A stretch of 64,000 nt of DNA, from contig CAWHKV010000009.1 of NCBI GenBank assembly GCA_963830175.1, positions 310,001 to 374,000 of the forward strand, written 5' to 3'. This stretch comes from JBBRBB01 sp963830175. Lineage in GTDB: Bacteria; Bacteroidota; Bacteroidia; Chitinophagales; Chitinophagaceae. Shown here piece after piece: positions 8,786 to 17,494 of this stretch. Position numbers and translations under genes: made by a program. Each line of letters opens with the position of its first letter. The first letter of the stretch is position 1. A model generated the notes under the pieces. That model had not been told where the DNA came from. It did no database searches and saw only the letters and a program-made list of their open reading frames with translations.

Positions 8786-10756
8786 TTAATCCTCAATTCT
8801 ATTAAGCTTTATATCAGTTGGTTTGGAAACTATGAGCGGAAATTTTTCAACCACTACATTGCTTGTATCCAGACCAAAACCTTTTTCTTCAGAAAGGCTA
8901 ACGGCTTTAAGCCATATATGTAGTTTCATTATTAATCTTTCCCTGAAGGGCAGTTCATTATCCTGACTTAAAAACTTTTCCAGTACAATAAATTGAAAAT
9001 CGCCCACTACGTTATTTCTTTCTGCACTTTCATATGGGTTAAAAACATTTACTTCCCTATTGGCAACCAACTCCTGCAAAACTTTTCTAAACATTAAATT
9101 TAACCTTGGCTGAACCCTGAAACCCAGTCGGAATTCAACTCGTATAATGTCATTGGGAATAATATGATCAATCTTATAATCGGCTGTATAGGGGTCGTCT
9201 TGAGTATCTACGTGAATAAACCAGTATATATCTGCTCTTTTTGGTTTTTTATTTAAAATGGAATAAATGATTTTGTGTTCTATTTCTTTTGGATTGTCTG
9301 CGCTTGTTAAATAAACCAGGTGCGTTGCATATTTAGTAATAGAGGTGTCTGAACTTAGTTCGCCTATTTTTGATATGTAGTCTTCCAGCTTAACAAATTC
9401 AACATACCGATTTTTTATTTTACGGGCTTTAAACCATACGTACATTACGAGAAATATAGTACCACCAACTAATAGGGTTACATAGCCACCATGGGGAAAT
9501 TTCTCAAGATTTGCTACCAGAAAGCCAAATTCAATTAGAAAATAAGTAATCAGAAAAAGGTAAATATAAAAACGCTGAACCCTTCTTAAAACAAGAAAAT
9601 TTGCAAATAAAATGGTGGTTGAAATCATGCATATGGTAATTGCCAGTCCATAGGCAGCCTCCATATTGGTTGCTCTTTCAAAGTGAATCACAATGGCTGC
9701 ACAACCCACGAATAAAATAAAGTTTATAGCGGGAACAAAAACCTGTCCCTTGGCTTCTGACGGATATTTCACCTTCATTTTGGGCCATTGATTTAACCGT
9801 ATTGCCTCACTTATAAGGGTAAAAGATCCACTGATCAACGCCTGGCTTGCAATAATTGCGGCTATAGTAGCTATTCCTATACCAATAAGTAAAAACCAAT
9901 GTGGCATTAAACCATAAAATGGATTAAAGCCTTCAAGTATCATAGCTTCAGAAATTCTTTCGCCTTTATAATGAGATAATAACCAGGCGCCCTGACCGAT
10001 ATAATTTAATATAAGGCACGTTTTTACGAACAACCAGCTTACCCTAATATTTTGTTTTCCGCAATGTCCAAGATCCGAATACAATGCCTCGGCACCTGTG
10101 GTACAAAGAAAAACAGCTCCCAGCAACCAAAAGCCTTTAGGATAAGCGGTCAACAGGTTAAATGCATAATAAGGATTGAAAGCCTTAAAAACATGATTAT
10201 AATCAAGTATGTGATATAGTCCCAAACCGCCCAGCATTACAAACCAAACGAGCATAACCGGCCCGAATAACTTACCGATAGAAGCAGTTCCGAATTGTTG
10301 AAGAAAAAAAAGCAGCGTAATAATTATAAGCACAATGGCCACTATGGTTTGATCAGAAATAAACTCTAACCCATGAATGTTGCGAAGGCCTTCTATAGAC
10401 GATGTTACAGAAATTGGCGGCGTTATCATACCATCTGCGAGCAATGCAGCGCCACCTATCATAGCTGGAAAAGCTAGCCACCGCCCCCTTTTACGAACCA
10501 GGGCATATAAAGAAAAAATACCCCCTTCTCCCCTGTTATCTGCTTTAAGGGTTAGAATTACATATTTAATAGTGGTTTGAAGTGTAAGCGTCCAAATAAC
10601 GCAGGAAAGGGCGCCAAGAATCAGTTGCTCGGTTACATCTTTATTTTTTACAATGGCATTTAAAACATATAAAGGAGACGTGCCAATGTCTCCGAAAATT
10701 ATACCAAGGGCAATTAGAAGGCCACCGGTAGTGGCCCGATTCAGGTGCTGTTTCAA
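8786..10756 (-). CDS. kup: KUP-family potassium uptake transporter
   Basis: Imports potassium with protons across the inner membrane. At 656 aa it has the family layout: about 12 membrane segments in residues 10-430, then a hydrophilic cytoplasmic domain. The signature GIIFGDIGTSPLYVL near residue 20 is unmistakable, with DGMITPPISV and TTGAEALYSDLGH further on. The start must be TTG at 10756, since an in-frame stop stands three codons upstream and no ATG precedes the conserved motif. It lies 53 bases after the GMC gene on the same strand, so readthrough is possible, but no functional link is evident. Confidence 0.95.
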   Translation of the reverse strand: MKQHLNRATTGGLLIALGIIFGDIGTSPLYVLNAIVKNKDVTEQLILGALSCVIWTLTLQTTIKYVILTLKADNRGEGGIFSLYALVRKRGRWLAFPAMIGGAALLADGMITPPISVTSSIEGLRNIHGLEFISDQTIVAIVLIIITLLFFLQQFGTASIGKLFGPVMLVWFVMLGGLGLYHILDYNHVFKAFNPYYAFNLLTAYPKGFWLLGAVFLCTTGAEALYSDLGHCGKQNIRVSWLFVKTCLILNYIGQGAWLLSHYKGERISEAMILEGFNPFYGLMPHWFLLIGIGIATIAAIIASQALISGSFTLISEAIRLNQWPKMKVKYPSEAKGQVFVPAINFILFVGCAAIVIHFERATNMEAAYGLAITICMISTTILFANFLVLRRVQRFYIYLFLITYFLIEFGFLVANLEKFPHGGYVTLLVGGTIFLVMYVWFKARKIKNRYVEFVKLEDYISKIGELSSDTSITKYATHLVYLTSADNPKEIEHKIIYSILNKKPKRADIYWFIHVDTQDDPYTADYKIDHIIPNDIIRVEFRLGFRVQPRLNLMFRKVLQELVANREVNVFNPYESAERNNVVGDFQFIVLEKFLSQDNELPFRERLIMKLHIWLKAVSLSEEKGFGLDTSNVVVEKFPLIVSKPTDIKLNRIED

Positions 10757-10809
10757 AATGTATTATGCTAAAAGCATGCACAAATTTGATATAAAAAACC
10801 AATTACTTT

Positions 10810-12519
10810 TTAGATTTCTCCTTTTTTCATTTCAGACATGGCATGATCGCAGGAGCGTGCAGTAAAAGCCATGTAAGTTAGTGATGGATTTTGGGTAGAG
10901 GTAGAGGTCATGCAGGCACCATCAGTCACGTAAACATTTTTACATGCATGCAACTGGTTCCATTTATTAAGCATGGAGGTTTTAGGATCTTTGCCCATGC
11001 GCACCCCACCCATTTCGTGAATATCTAAACCGGGAGCCTGTTTAGAATCTGCGCTTTGTATATTGGTAAATCCAGCTTTTGTATACATTTCGGATAGCTG
11101 CTCAATAAAATCTTTCACCATTTTTTCATCGTTGTCATCATACTCCATCGAGATGTTTAATAAGGGCATTCCCCAGTCATCTTTTTTTGATGGATCAAGA
11201 CTTACATAATTTGTTTCTTTAGGAATGGTTTCCCCCATCATGTGGCTGCCCACATACCATGGACCCAATTCTGATTTTGCTAAATTATTCTTTAAGGTAA
11301 GCCCTAAGCCTTCAGCCTTTGGAGCATTGGATCTGCCTGCGGAAAAACCAGAGGCGTACCCACGTAAGAAATCGGTTTCCTGTTTACGTACATTTCTAAA
11401 CCGCGGTATATATGCACTCGTGGGACTTCTGCCTACATCTATAGATTCAAGGTGTCCCTCGTACTGGGCATTTATATGTGCCCGGTAATTATGAAAGGCC
11501 ACGAATTTTCCCAGGGTGCCACTGTCATTTCCAAGCCCGTTTGGGAAACGTGACGAGGTTGAGTTAAGTAAAACCAGGTTGGTATTTAATGCGCCAGCAT
11601 TTACAAAAATTACTTTGGCATAATACTCTAATACTTCCTTGGTTCGCGTATCAATTACTCTTACCCCGGCAGCTCTTTCTTTTGCCTCATCATAAATTAT
11701 GGAATGTACAACGGAAAAGGGCCGCAGGGTTAAATTACCTGTTTTTTGCGCCCAGGGTATAGTAGAAGAATTACTTGAAAAATATCCTCCGAAGGGGCAA
11801 CCCCGCTGGCATAGTGTGCGGTTTTGGCATTGAACCCTTCCCTGGTCATAATGTATTTGTTGGGGCTGAGTAAGGTGTGCGCACCGGGCATATATTACAT
11901 GACGGTCTTTATAATTTTTTGCGATCGTGTCTTTAAAATAATTTTCTACGCAGCTTAGTTCAAGGGGTGGCAAAAACTCACCGTCTGGCAGCGTATCCAG
12001 GCCATCTCTATTTCCCGAAATACCAGCAAATCGTTCTACATAACTGTACCATGGCGCTATATCGGTATACCGTATTGGCCAATCTACCGCGAAACCATCT
12101 CTTGCCGGACCTTCGAAATCATAGTTACTCCAGCGTTGGGTTTGCCGGGCCCATAAGAGTGATTTTCCGCCTACCTGGTATCCCCTTATCCAATCAAAGG
12201 GCTTAACCTGGTTGTAGGGATGCTCATTATCTTTTACGAAGAAATGCATGGCATCCTCGCGAAATGCATAGCATTTGCTAACAACGGGATTCGCTTCCTG
12301 TATTTCTCTAACTACTTCACCCCTGTGCTCAAATTCCCAGGGATTCATATTGGTGGTCGGGTAATCTTTATTGTGCACCACATCCCGGCCTTTTTCAAGC
12401 ACAAGAGTTTTAAGACCCTTTTCGCAAAATTCTTTTGCTGCCCATCCACCACTCATTCCTGAGCCAATTACAATTGCATCAAATGTGCGGCTGGCGCCGG
12501 AATTATTACTATCACCCAT
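10810..12519 (-). CDS. GMC-family FAD oxidoreductase
   Basis: A flavin dehydrogenase of the glucose-methanol-choline family, 569 aa. The FAD-binding Rossmann loop is at 19-25 (GSGMSGG in DAIVIGSGMSGGWAAKEF). The C-terminal active-site region has H501 in HEMGGVRMG and N544 in STQNPSLTYMAFTAR. In the nearest family (gluconate-2-dehydrogenase or glucoside-3-dehydrogenase large subunits) the enzyme works with a small Tat-exported subunit 3, and such a gene lies 14 bases upstream here. I infer sugar oxidation, possibly at C3, in the periplasm. It has no signal peptide of its own, which fits piggy-back export. No cytochrome c subunit is adjacent. Confidence 0.85.
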   Translation of the reverse strand: MGDSNNSGASRTFDAIVIGSGMSGGWAAKEFCEKGLKTLVLEKGRDVVHNKDYPTTNMNPWEFEHRGEVVREIQEANPVVSKCYAFREDAMHFFVKDNEHPYNQVKPFDWIRGYQVGGKSLLWARQTQRWSNYDFEGPARDGFAVDWPIRYTDIAPWYSYVERFAGISGNRDGLDTLPDGEFLPPLELSCVENYFKDTIAKNYKDRHVIYARCAHLTQPQQIHYDQGRVQCQNRTLCQRGCPFGGYFSSNSSTIPWAQKTGNLTLRPFSVVHSIIYDEAKERAAGVRVIDTRTKEVLEYYAKVIFVNAGALNTNLVLLNSTSSRFPNGLGNDSGTLGKFVAFHNYRAHINAQYEGHLESIDVGRSPTSAYIPRFRNVRKQETDFLRGYASGFSAGRSNAPKAEGLGLTLKNNLAKSELGPWYVGSHMMGETIPKETNYVSLDPSKKDDWGMPLLNISMEYDDNDEKMVKDFIEQLSEMYTKAGFTNIQSADSKQAPGLDIHEMGGVRMGKDPKTSMLNKWNQLHACKNVYVTDGACMTSTSTQNPSLTYMAFTARSCDHAMSEMKKGEI

Positions 12520-12533
12520 AATAAAAAAAATTT

Positions 12534-13064
12534 TTAAGCATTAACAGATACGCAGCCTTTATAGGGGCCGGGTACCAGTTTAAAATGGCGCACCTCAGTT
12601 AAATAAAATTGTGAGGTGGTGTACGCCTGCAGTGTAAATCGTTTATGTGTTCCATAGAAATAGTTAAGGGCTTCGCCGGCATCTTCGGGACCTTTATCCA
12701 GTGCTAGTAATATGGCTTCGCGCTCTTCCGGAGTGCATTTTAAAAAGTCCTTATTTTTTAATTTTTTCGAATATTCCGGAAAAGCGTTTAACCCATTTAT
12801 ATATCTATCCTGGTCTTCTTTTTTATACAGGTCATCTACCATTTTCAATGCAAACAAATGGGCAGATAGGTCTTTGGCTCCGGGGCTGTCTGTTTTGGGA
12901 ATAATTGCTTCACTGATTTCAGCCAGCAGTTTCTCCTGCTCGCCTGTTACTTTAATATTTTTTAATGCAATGGAAGCTTTGTCGCCTTTACAACCATGCA
13001 AAAAGGTGATGCCGGCAGAAACGGTTAAAAACTGCCTGATCGCGGTACGACGGGAGACCTGCAT
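12534..13064 (-). CDS. Gluconate-2-dehydrogenase subunit 3-family protein
   Basis: The small partner subunit of a GMC dehydrogenase, 176 aa. The N-terminus has a twin-arginine signal (SRRTAIRQFLTVSAG, residues 4-18), so it would be exported folded by Tat and carry the signal-less large subunit along. The following LHGC could be a poor lipobox. The central block AEISEAIIPKTDSPGAKDL is typical of the family. It is the first gene of the pair, with the GMC gene 14 bases downstream, so coexpression is near certain. Confidence 0.83.
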   Translation of the reverse strand: MQVSRRTAIRQFLTVSAGITFLHGCKGDKASIALKNIKVTGEQEKLLAEISEAIIPKTDSPGAKDLSAHLFALKMVDDLYKKEDQDRYINGLNAFPEYSKKLKNKDFLKCTPEEREAILLALDKGPEDAGEALNYFYGTHKRFTLQAYTTSQFYLTEVRHFKLVPGPYKGCVSVNA

Positions 13065-13218
13065 ATTTAATTATTTACCAAGGTTTAAGAAGCGTCTTAA
13101 AGATAAGTCACAAACCTGCCCCCTTACAACTATTATATTAAAATAAAAATGGGGTTATGTAAAAGAAGTTTTTACCTTTCAATACATATTATTAACCATT
13201 AGACTAAAATAGGATTGA

Positions 13219-13416
13219 ATGGAAAAGAAATTATGTTGTGGATTGCTTACACTTATTTTTTTCAGCTTATTGTATGCCTGCGGAAATAACAATGAAGCAA
13301 ACGATACGGGTATGACGGCTGATTCTGTACCGATTTCTGCCGATACGTCTATGTTACAAAATTCACTGCCTGATACTATGTACGACAGCAGTAACCTGGA
13401 TACATTTCCTAAATAA
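13219..13416 (+). CDS. Small lipoprotein, unknown
   Basis: A 65-aa protein with a lipoprotein signal: a hydrophobic stretch at about 8-19, then LLYAC with C21 as the lipid-bearing cysteine. The mature part is short, acidic and rich in Asp, Ser and Thr, with no domain I recognise. It lies 26 bases before the DUF1080 gene on the same strand and is probably cotranscribed with it. Confidence 0.6.
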   Translation: MEKKLCCGLLTLIFFSLLYACGNNNEANDTGMTADSVPISADTSMLQNSLPDTMYDSSNLDTFPK

Positions 13417-13442
13417 AAATATTTAAACTATAAAACCTACAT

Positions 13443-14192
13443 ATGAAAAGAGCATACTTGCTGGCAGCTTGTATTTTTTTGGTGGCAGCAAACGAAAACT
13501 GCACCGTTTCTCAAAAACAAAACAAAGTGAATAATACCCTTTCCGACAATCAACTTACCAATGCCGAAAAAAACAGCGGCTGGAAACTTCTCTTTGATGG
13601 CAGCACCTTAAATGGCTGGCGGACCTATAAAAACGAAACCGGATCATCCTGGAATGTGATGGATGGAATGATCTGCAGCCAGCGCAATGGCTCACCCACC
13701 AATCCTGATCTTATTACAACAGATATGTACGCAAATTTTGAACTGAGTATAGACTGGAAGCTCTCTGCACAGGGCAATAGCGGCATCATGTACCTGGCAA
13801 CCGAACAGTACGAGCACCCTTACCAAACCGGTCCTGAATACCAACTGGTTGATGATGAAGGATATCCCGATAAGTTGGAAGACTGGCAGAAAACCGGCGC
13901 CAGCTATGCAATGTATTCTGCCAGGGAAAAAACAGTAAACCCCCCCGGCACATGGAACAACACGGTTATTAAAGTGAACAATGGACATGTAGAACATTGG
14001 CTGAATGGAAAACTATTGTTTGGGTATGAAATGGGTAGCGATGAATGGAAGCAATTAAAAGCGCAAAGCAAATGGAAAGATGAAGCCGATTACGGAGTTG
14101 CAAAATCGGGACATATAGCTTTGCAGGCTGCACACAGCAATGTTGAAAAAAGCGGCGTATGCTTTAAGAATATAAAACTGAAAACCTTATAA
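13443..14192 (+). CDS. DUF1080 (3-keto-disaccharide hydrolase-type) protein
   Basis: A secreted or periplasmic protein of the DUF1080 family, 249 aa, with a signal peptide (residues 1-17) and a concanavalin-like beta-sandwich fold expected. The family core runs from GWKLLFDGSTLNGWRTYK at about 45-62 through the FELSIDWKLSAQGNSGIMYL block to the C-terminal VEKSGVCFKNIKLKTL. Members have been linked to cleavage of 3-keto-glycosides, and the divergent GMC/subunit-3 pair next door could make such substrates. That link is inference from context. An intrinsic terminator follows at 14206. Confidence 0.85.
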   Translation: MKRAYLLAACIFLVAANENCTVSQKQNKVNNTLSDNQLTNAEKNSGWKLLFDGSTLNGWRTYKNETGSSWNVMDGMICSQRNGSPTNPDLITTDMYANFELSIDWKLSAQGNSGIMYLATEQYEHPYQTGPEYQLVDDEGYPDKLEDWQKTGASYAMYSAREKTVNPPGTWNNTVIKVNNGHVEHWLNGKLLFGYEMGSDEWKQLKAQSKWKDEADYGVAKSGHIALQAAHSNVEKSGVCFKNIKLKTL

Positions 14193-14205
14193 CAAATAAA
14201 AAATG

Positions 14206-14234
14206 AGTGGGAATATTTTTCCCACTTTTTTTTT
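14206..14234 (+). terminator. Intrinsic terminator after the DUF1080 gene
   Basis: AGTGGGAA (14206-14213) pairs perfectly with TTCCCACT (14219-14226) over a 5-base loop, followed by eight further T residues. Confidence 0.9.
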
Positions 14235-14293
14235 GAGCATATGCTGCTAAAGCCACTGGAATGATTTTTTCTTTTCTTCTTTAAAGAATTACC

Positions 14294-14803
14294 ATGATTA
14301 AAAAAGAAGGATTTTTATCATTTGCATTTACACATGCAGCTATTTGCGCCATAGTGTATATTATCCCGGTTATCTTTTTCTTTCAAAATGCTGATTATTC
14401 CAGTATGTGGTTATTATACCTGGGGAATGCATTATTCCTCATGGTAATGATGTATGCCGTTGTCGCTTTAAATAAAAAGTTTGGCGAGAATGTAAAAACA
14501 AACAGCCTTGTTCTATCCGGTCACATCATCACTTTAATGGGCATTGGCATAGCCTTACTTCTAATGCTATTGTTGACATTTGTTTACATGCCTGAAATAT
14601 ATTCATCTGCGCCCGTTAATGATCCCATTGTAGATCACCGGCCCGCAAATGCAAGCAAGCCATTATTCATGCTTATGCTAAGTGCATTTGTGGGAAATTT
14701 TAGTGCCGGTTCTTTTCCTTCAATTATAATTCCATATGCGACAAAGAGAAATCAAAAAACGGAACGCGGCAATGAAGTAGTGAGTGACCCAATGGAAGGA
14801 TAA
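14294..14803 (+). CDS. Four-helix membrane protein, unknown
   Basis: A 169-aa inner-membrane protein with about four hydrophobic segments (roughly 12-30, 38-58, 75-98 and 122-145) and a charged C-terminal tail. It looks like the small DUF4199-style membrane proteins common in Bacteroidota, but I cannot place it in a family. It sits alone between the DUF1080 terminator and the convergent metalloprotease gene, only 2 bases from that gene's stop. Confidence 0.55.
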   Translation: MIKKEGFLSFAFTHAAICAIVYIIPVIFFFQNADYSSMWLLYLGNALFLMVMMYAVVALNKKFGENVKTNSLVLSGHIITLMGIGIALLLMLLLTFVYMPEIYSSAPVNDPIVDHRPANASKPLFMLMLSAFVGNFSAGSFPSIIIPYATKRNQKTERGNEVVSDPMEG

Positions 14804-14805
14804 GC

Positions 14806-15486
14806 TTACCTTCTTCTATTAGCGTATATAAAAAGATATTGCAATAAGGTTACTAAAGAAGCTACAGCCGCAACCACATAGGTAAGTGCTGCCCATTTTA
14901 GTGCGTCTTTTGCATAAGTATGTTCTTTACCTTTCGCTATTCCCGTGTTATCTAGCCATGCTAATGCACGTCTACTTGCGTCAAATTCTACCGGGAGGGT
15001 AATTAAGGAAAACAGCGTGGTGAGTCCAAATAATATGATCCCAAATAATAGTAATGAGGGAAACACGTTTATAAAAATAATTCCACCGATTAATACATAT
15101 TGTATCAGGTAGCTGCTTACTTTAACCACAGGCAATAGTTTGCTTCGCAGCATTAGCCATTGATAAGCATTCGCATGCTGTACGGCATGCCCGCATTCAT
15201 GCGCGGCTACCGCGGCTGACGAAATACTATCACCATTATACACATCGGGACTAAGGTTAACTGTTTTATCAGACGGGTTATAATGGTCACTTAAAAACCC
15301 GGATGATGCCTTAACTGTTACATCATAAATACCATTATCATTCAGCATTTTTTCTGCAATTGCCTTACCACTTAACCCCGCAGATAATTTTATTTTACTG
15401 TATCGGGCAAACTTTGATTTGAGCATCATTGAAACCAGCATACTTAAACCAACAAATAATATTGAGACTATCCATATACTACTCAT
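14806..15486 (-). CDS. YugP-like membrane zinc metallopeptidase
   Basis: A membrane-bound zinc protease of the Zn_peptidase_2 (YugP) family, 226 aa. The zinc motif is H96-ECGH-100 in AAVAAHECGHAVQHA. The N-terminal helix (about 3-21) and three C-terminal helices place it in the inner membrane. Other family blocks: LSAGLSGKAIAEKML near 40 and LPVEFDASRRALAWL near 165. The substrate is unknown. The M1 peptidase gene lies 41 bases upstream on the same strand. Confidence 0.9.
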   Translation of the reverse strand: MSSIWIVSILFVGLSMLVSMMLKSKFARYSKIKLSAGLSGKAIAEKMLNDNGIYDVTVKASSGFLSDHYNPSDKTVNLSPDVYNGDSISSAAVAAHECGHAVQHANAYQWLMLRSKLLPVVKVSSYLIQYVLIGGIIFINVFPSLLLFGIILFGLTTLFSLITLPVEFDASRRALAWLDNTGIAKGKEHTYAKDALKWAALTYVVAAVASLVTLLQYLFIYANRRR

Positions 15487-15527
15487 AAACTTATTTTTAT
15501 TGTTGAAGCCGATTCCGGGAAATATAT

Positions 15528-17183
15528 TTAATTGCTGATGACGCTTTCAAATAATAACCGAGTAAAAGGATCTGGAATTATTTTAATCAATTCTTTAACA
15601 TGGTCAACGACGAAAGATTTTTTGCGTTCATTCATTGAAATTGTTTTAAATAAAGTGCTGTCTTTTGTTATGATTTGCAGGTCAAGATCAAAAATAAACA
15701 GCGGTGACTGCATTTGTTCAATCGTCACCGCCACAGAATTAGTTGCAGGGCTATATTCCTGGTTTATTTTAAGTGCCGGTTGCCCGGTTGTAAATAACCA
15801 TTGATGAAAAAATTGCTCCAGGTTTATACCGCTTGTTTGTTCCATAACATTTTTAAATTCCTGCGTGCCGGCATTTTTACCGGCATATGTTTTATAGTAG
15901 TTTTGAATGCCGGTATTAAAAAGGCTGTCTCCTAATTTGTTTTTAAGCATGTGCAATATCCATCCACCCTTCTGGTAGGAATTAGGGTTTAGTAATTTCA
16001 TATAATTGGTAGTAAGCGAATCAACAACGGGCAAGGTTATTTTTTTACTAAAGTCGATTACCGATATTCTTTGTTGTTTAAGCATATGAATTAAAGTGTC
16101 ATTACCATATTTATTTTGCATGTACCAGTTTGTATAGGCAGTGGCAAAGCCTTCACTTAACCATATATGGCGCCAGTCAGTTTCCGTAACACTATTTCCA
16201 AACCACTGGTGTGCAATTTCGTGGGCAATGGTTGGTTCATTTTTACGTGTGCCTGTTATAATGTTTTCAGAATAGAAAATTGCATTGGCATTTTCCATTC
16301 CCCCATACATGGTAGTGGACTGTACGTTTGCTAATTTTTTATAGGGATAGGGTCCAACTGTTTTTATGAAGAATGGAAGAATATCTGTAGCCAGGGAAAA
16401 GTCGTAAAAACCCTGTAATTTATTTTCTGTATAAACGTAAGAATATAGCTGAATGCAATCAACATTACCAGCATATCCAACAGCAAAATCAGCCAGTCCC
16501 AATGCCATGATCTTTACAGGCAGCGCAACATCTTCTCGCCAGTGCGTAATTTTATTTTTACCCTGCGGCAATACGGTTTCTTCAAATAAAATACCGTTGG
16601 AAATAACTTTATAATGTAAGGGTGCCGTAATATAAAATTCAACCGTCGCTTTATCAGATGAATGATCTATACATGGCAACCAGTTATGCGCCCTGTTGGG
16701 ATAATCGTCGCTAAATATGGTGCGGTTGCCAAATTTATTTTTGCTGAAAATTAAACCATCTGCAGGAAGACCTTTATATGCAATTTCATAAGTACCTGTA
16801 TCGCCCTTTTGTATCTGCGTAATGTTTGAAATAACGAGCTTGTTGTTTTGTTGCGAAAAAGATAATGGCACCCCTTCTTTCTTAACATACAGCACCTTCA
16901 TTCCTGTACCCTTGCTATTAATACCTGCCATATCAAATTGAATGGTATTTGATGTAGTTAAATGGGTCACAGAAATTAAAGCCAGGCCTTCTATAAAATC
17001 TGCAGAATCAGTGAAGGTTATTTGGAAATTATAATGCTGCACATCTACAAAAGGATTGTAAACAAAGGTCTGGCAAGTTGCTGGTGTACCATTAAAAAAG
17101 TACAACAAACAAAGGCAGGCACATAGTTTTTTATATAATAAATATATTGGCACGATTTTTTGAATATGGTTATTGAAAGACAT
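15528..17183 (-). CDS. M1-family metallopeptidase, secreted
   Basis: A gluzincin aminopeptidase, 551 aa. The substrate-anchoring motif GGMEN is at 294-298. The zinc site is H321-EIAH-325 (HEIAHQWFGN), with the third ligand E344 in WLSEGFATAY. A hydrophobic signal sequence covers about 10-37, so the enzyme is exported. It is the short form, with the N-terminal beta domain and catalytic domain but without the long ERAP-like C-terminal domain. It is likely to clip N-terminal residues from imported peptides in the periplasm. Confidence 0.92.
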   Translation of the reverse strand: MSFNNHIQKIVPIYLLYKKLCACLCLLYFFNGTPATCQTFVYNPFVDVQHYNFQITFTDSADFIEGLALISVTHLTTSNTIQFDMAGINSKGTGMKVLYVKKEGVPLSFSQQNNKLVISNITQIQKGDTGTYEIAYKGLPADGLIFSKNKFGNRTIFSDDYPNRAHNWLPCIDHSSDKATVEFYITAPLHYKVISNGILFEETVLPQGKNKITHWREDVALPVKIMALGLADFAVGYAGNVDCIQLYSYVYTENKLQGFYDFSLATDILPFFIKTVGPYPYKKLANVQSTTMYGGMENANAIFYSENIITGTRKNEPTIAHEIAHQWFGNSVTETDWRHIWLSEGFATAYTNWYMQNKYGNDTLIHMLKQQRISVIDFSKKITLPVVDSLTTNYMKLLNPNSYQKGGWILHMLKNKLGDSLFNTGIQNYYKTYAGKNAGTQEFKNVMEQTSGINLEQFFHQWLFTTGQPALKINQEYSPATNSVAVTIEQMQSPLFIFDLDLQIITKDSTLFKTISMNERKKSFVVDHVKELIKIIPDPFTRLLFESVISN

Positions 17184-17218
17184 CTATAAATAATTTCTTA
17201 ACCTTAAAATTATAAGTT

Positions 17219-17395
17219 ATGTTACGTTGGACAGTAATATTTTTAATCGTCGCCATCATCGCCGCTATTTTTGGTTTTGGCGGTATTGCAGCAGGTGCTG
17301 CAGGCATTGCTAAATTTTTATTCTTTTTATTTATTGTACTGTTTTTGATTTCGCTTATTGCAGGAAGAAAAGGAACAGTAACAGATGATATATAA
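17219..17395 (+). CDS. DUF1328 small membrane protein
   Basis: A 58-aa protein that is easily missed because of its length. It starts MLRWTVIFLIVAII and contains FGFGGIAAGAAGIAKFLFF, the hallmark of the DUF1328 (YtjA) family. It forms two membrane helices, at about 4-22 and 28-48, with a glycine/alanine-rich turn. Family members are small inner-membrane proteins of unknown role. The gene is divergent from the M1 peptidase gene (35-base gap) and is followed by its own terminator. Confidence 0.9.
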   Translation: MLRWTVIFLIVAIIAAIFGFGGIAAGAAGIAKFLFFLFIVLFLISLIAGRKGTVTDDI

Positions 17396-17419
17396 ATAGA
17401 GAAAATAATATTTTGTTCA

Positions 17420-17450
17420 ACAGGGTCCATTAAGTGTATCCTGTTTTTTT
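17420..17450 (+). terminator. Intrinsic terminator after the DUF1328 gene
   Basis: ACAGGGT (17420-17426) pairs with ATCCTGT (17438-17444), with one G-T wobble, followed by a T-run to 17450. Confidence 0.75.
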
Positions 17451-17455
17451 ATGCT

Positions 17456-17487
17456 TGTATGTATTAAAAAGTAAAAAAATACATACA
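17456..17487. promoter_or_regulatory. Dyad TGTATGTATT-N12-AATACATACA before comEC
   Basis: Perfect 10-base arms (17456-17465 and 17478-17487) end 7 bases before the comEC ATG. The core ATGTATT-N12-AATACAT nearly repeats the element before xerD. An operator or a start-masking hairpin is possible. Confidence 0.4.
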
Positions 17488-17494
17488 TTTAAAT

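Noticed and set aside
17170..17430. Minus-strand 86-aa open frame
   Set aside because: It is the shadow of the DUF1328 gene and overlaps the start of the M1 peptidase gene.
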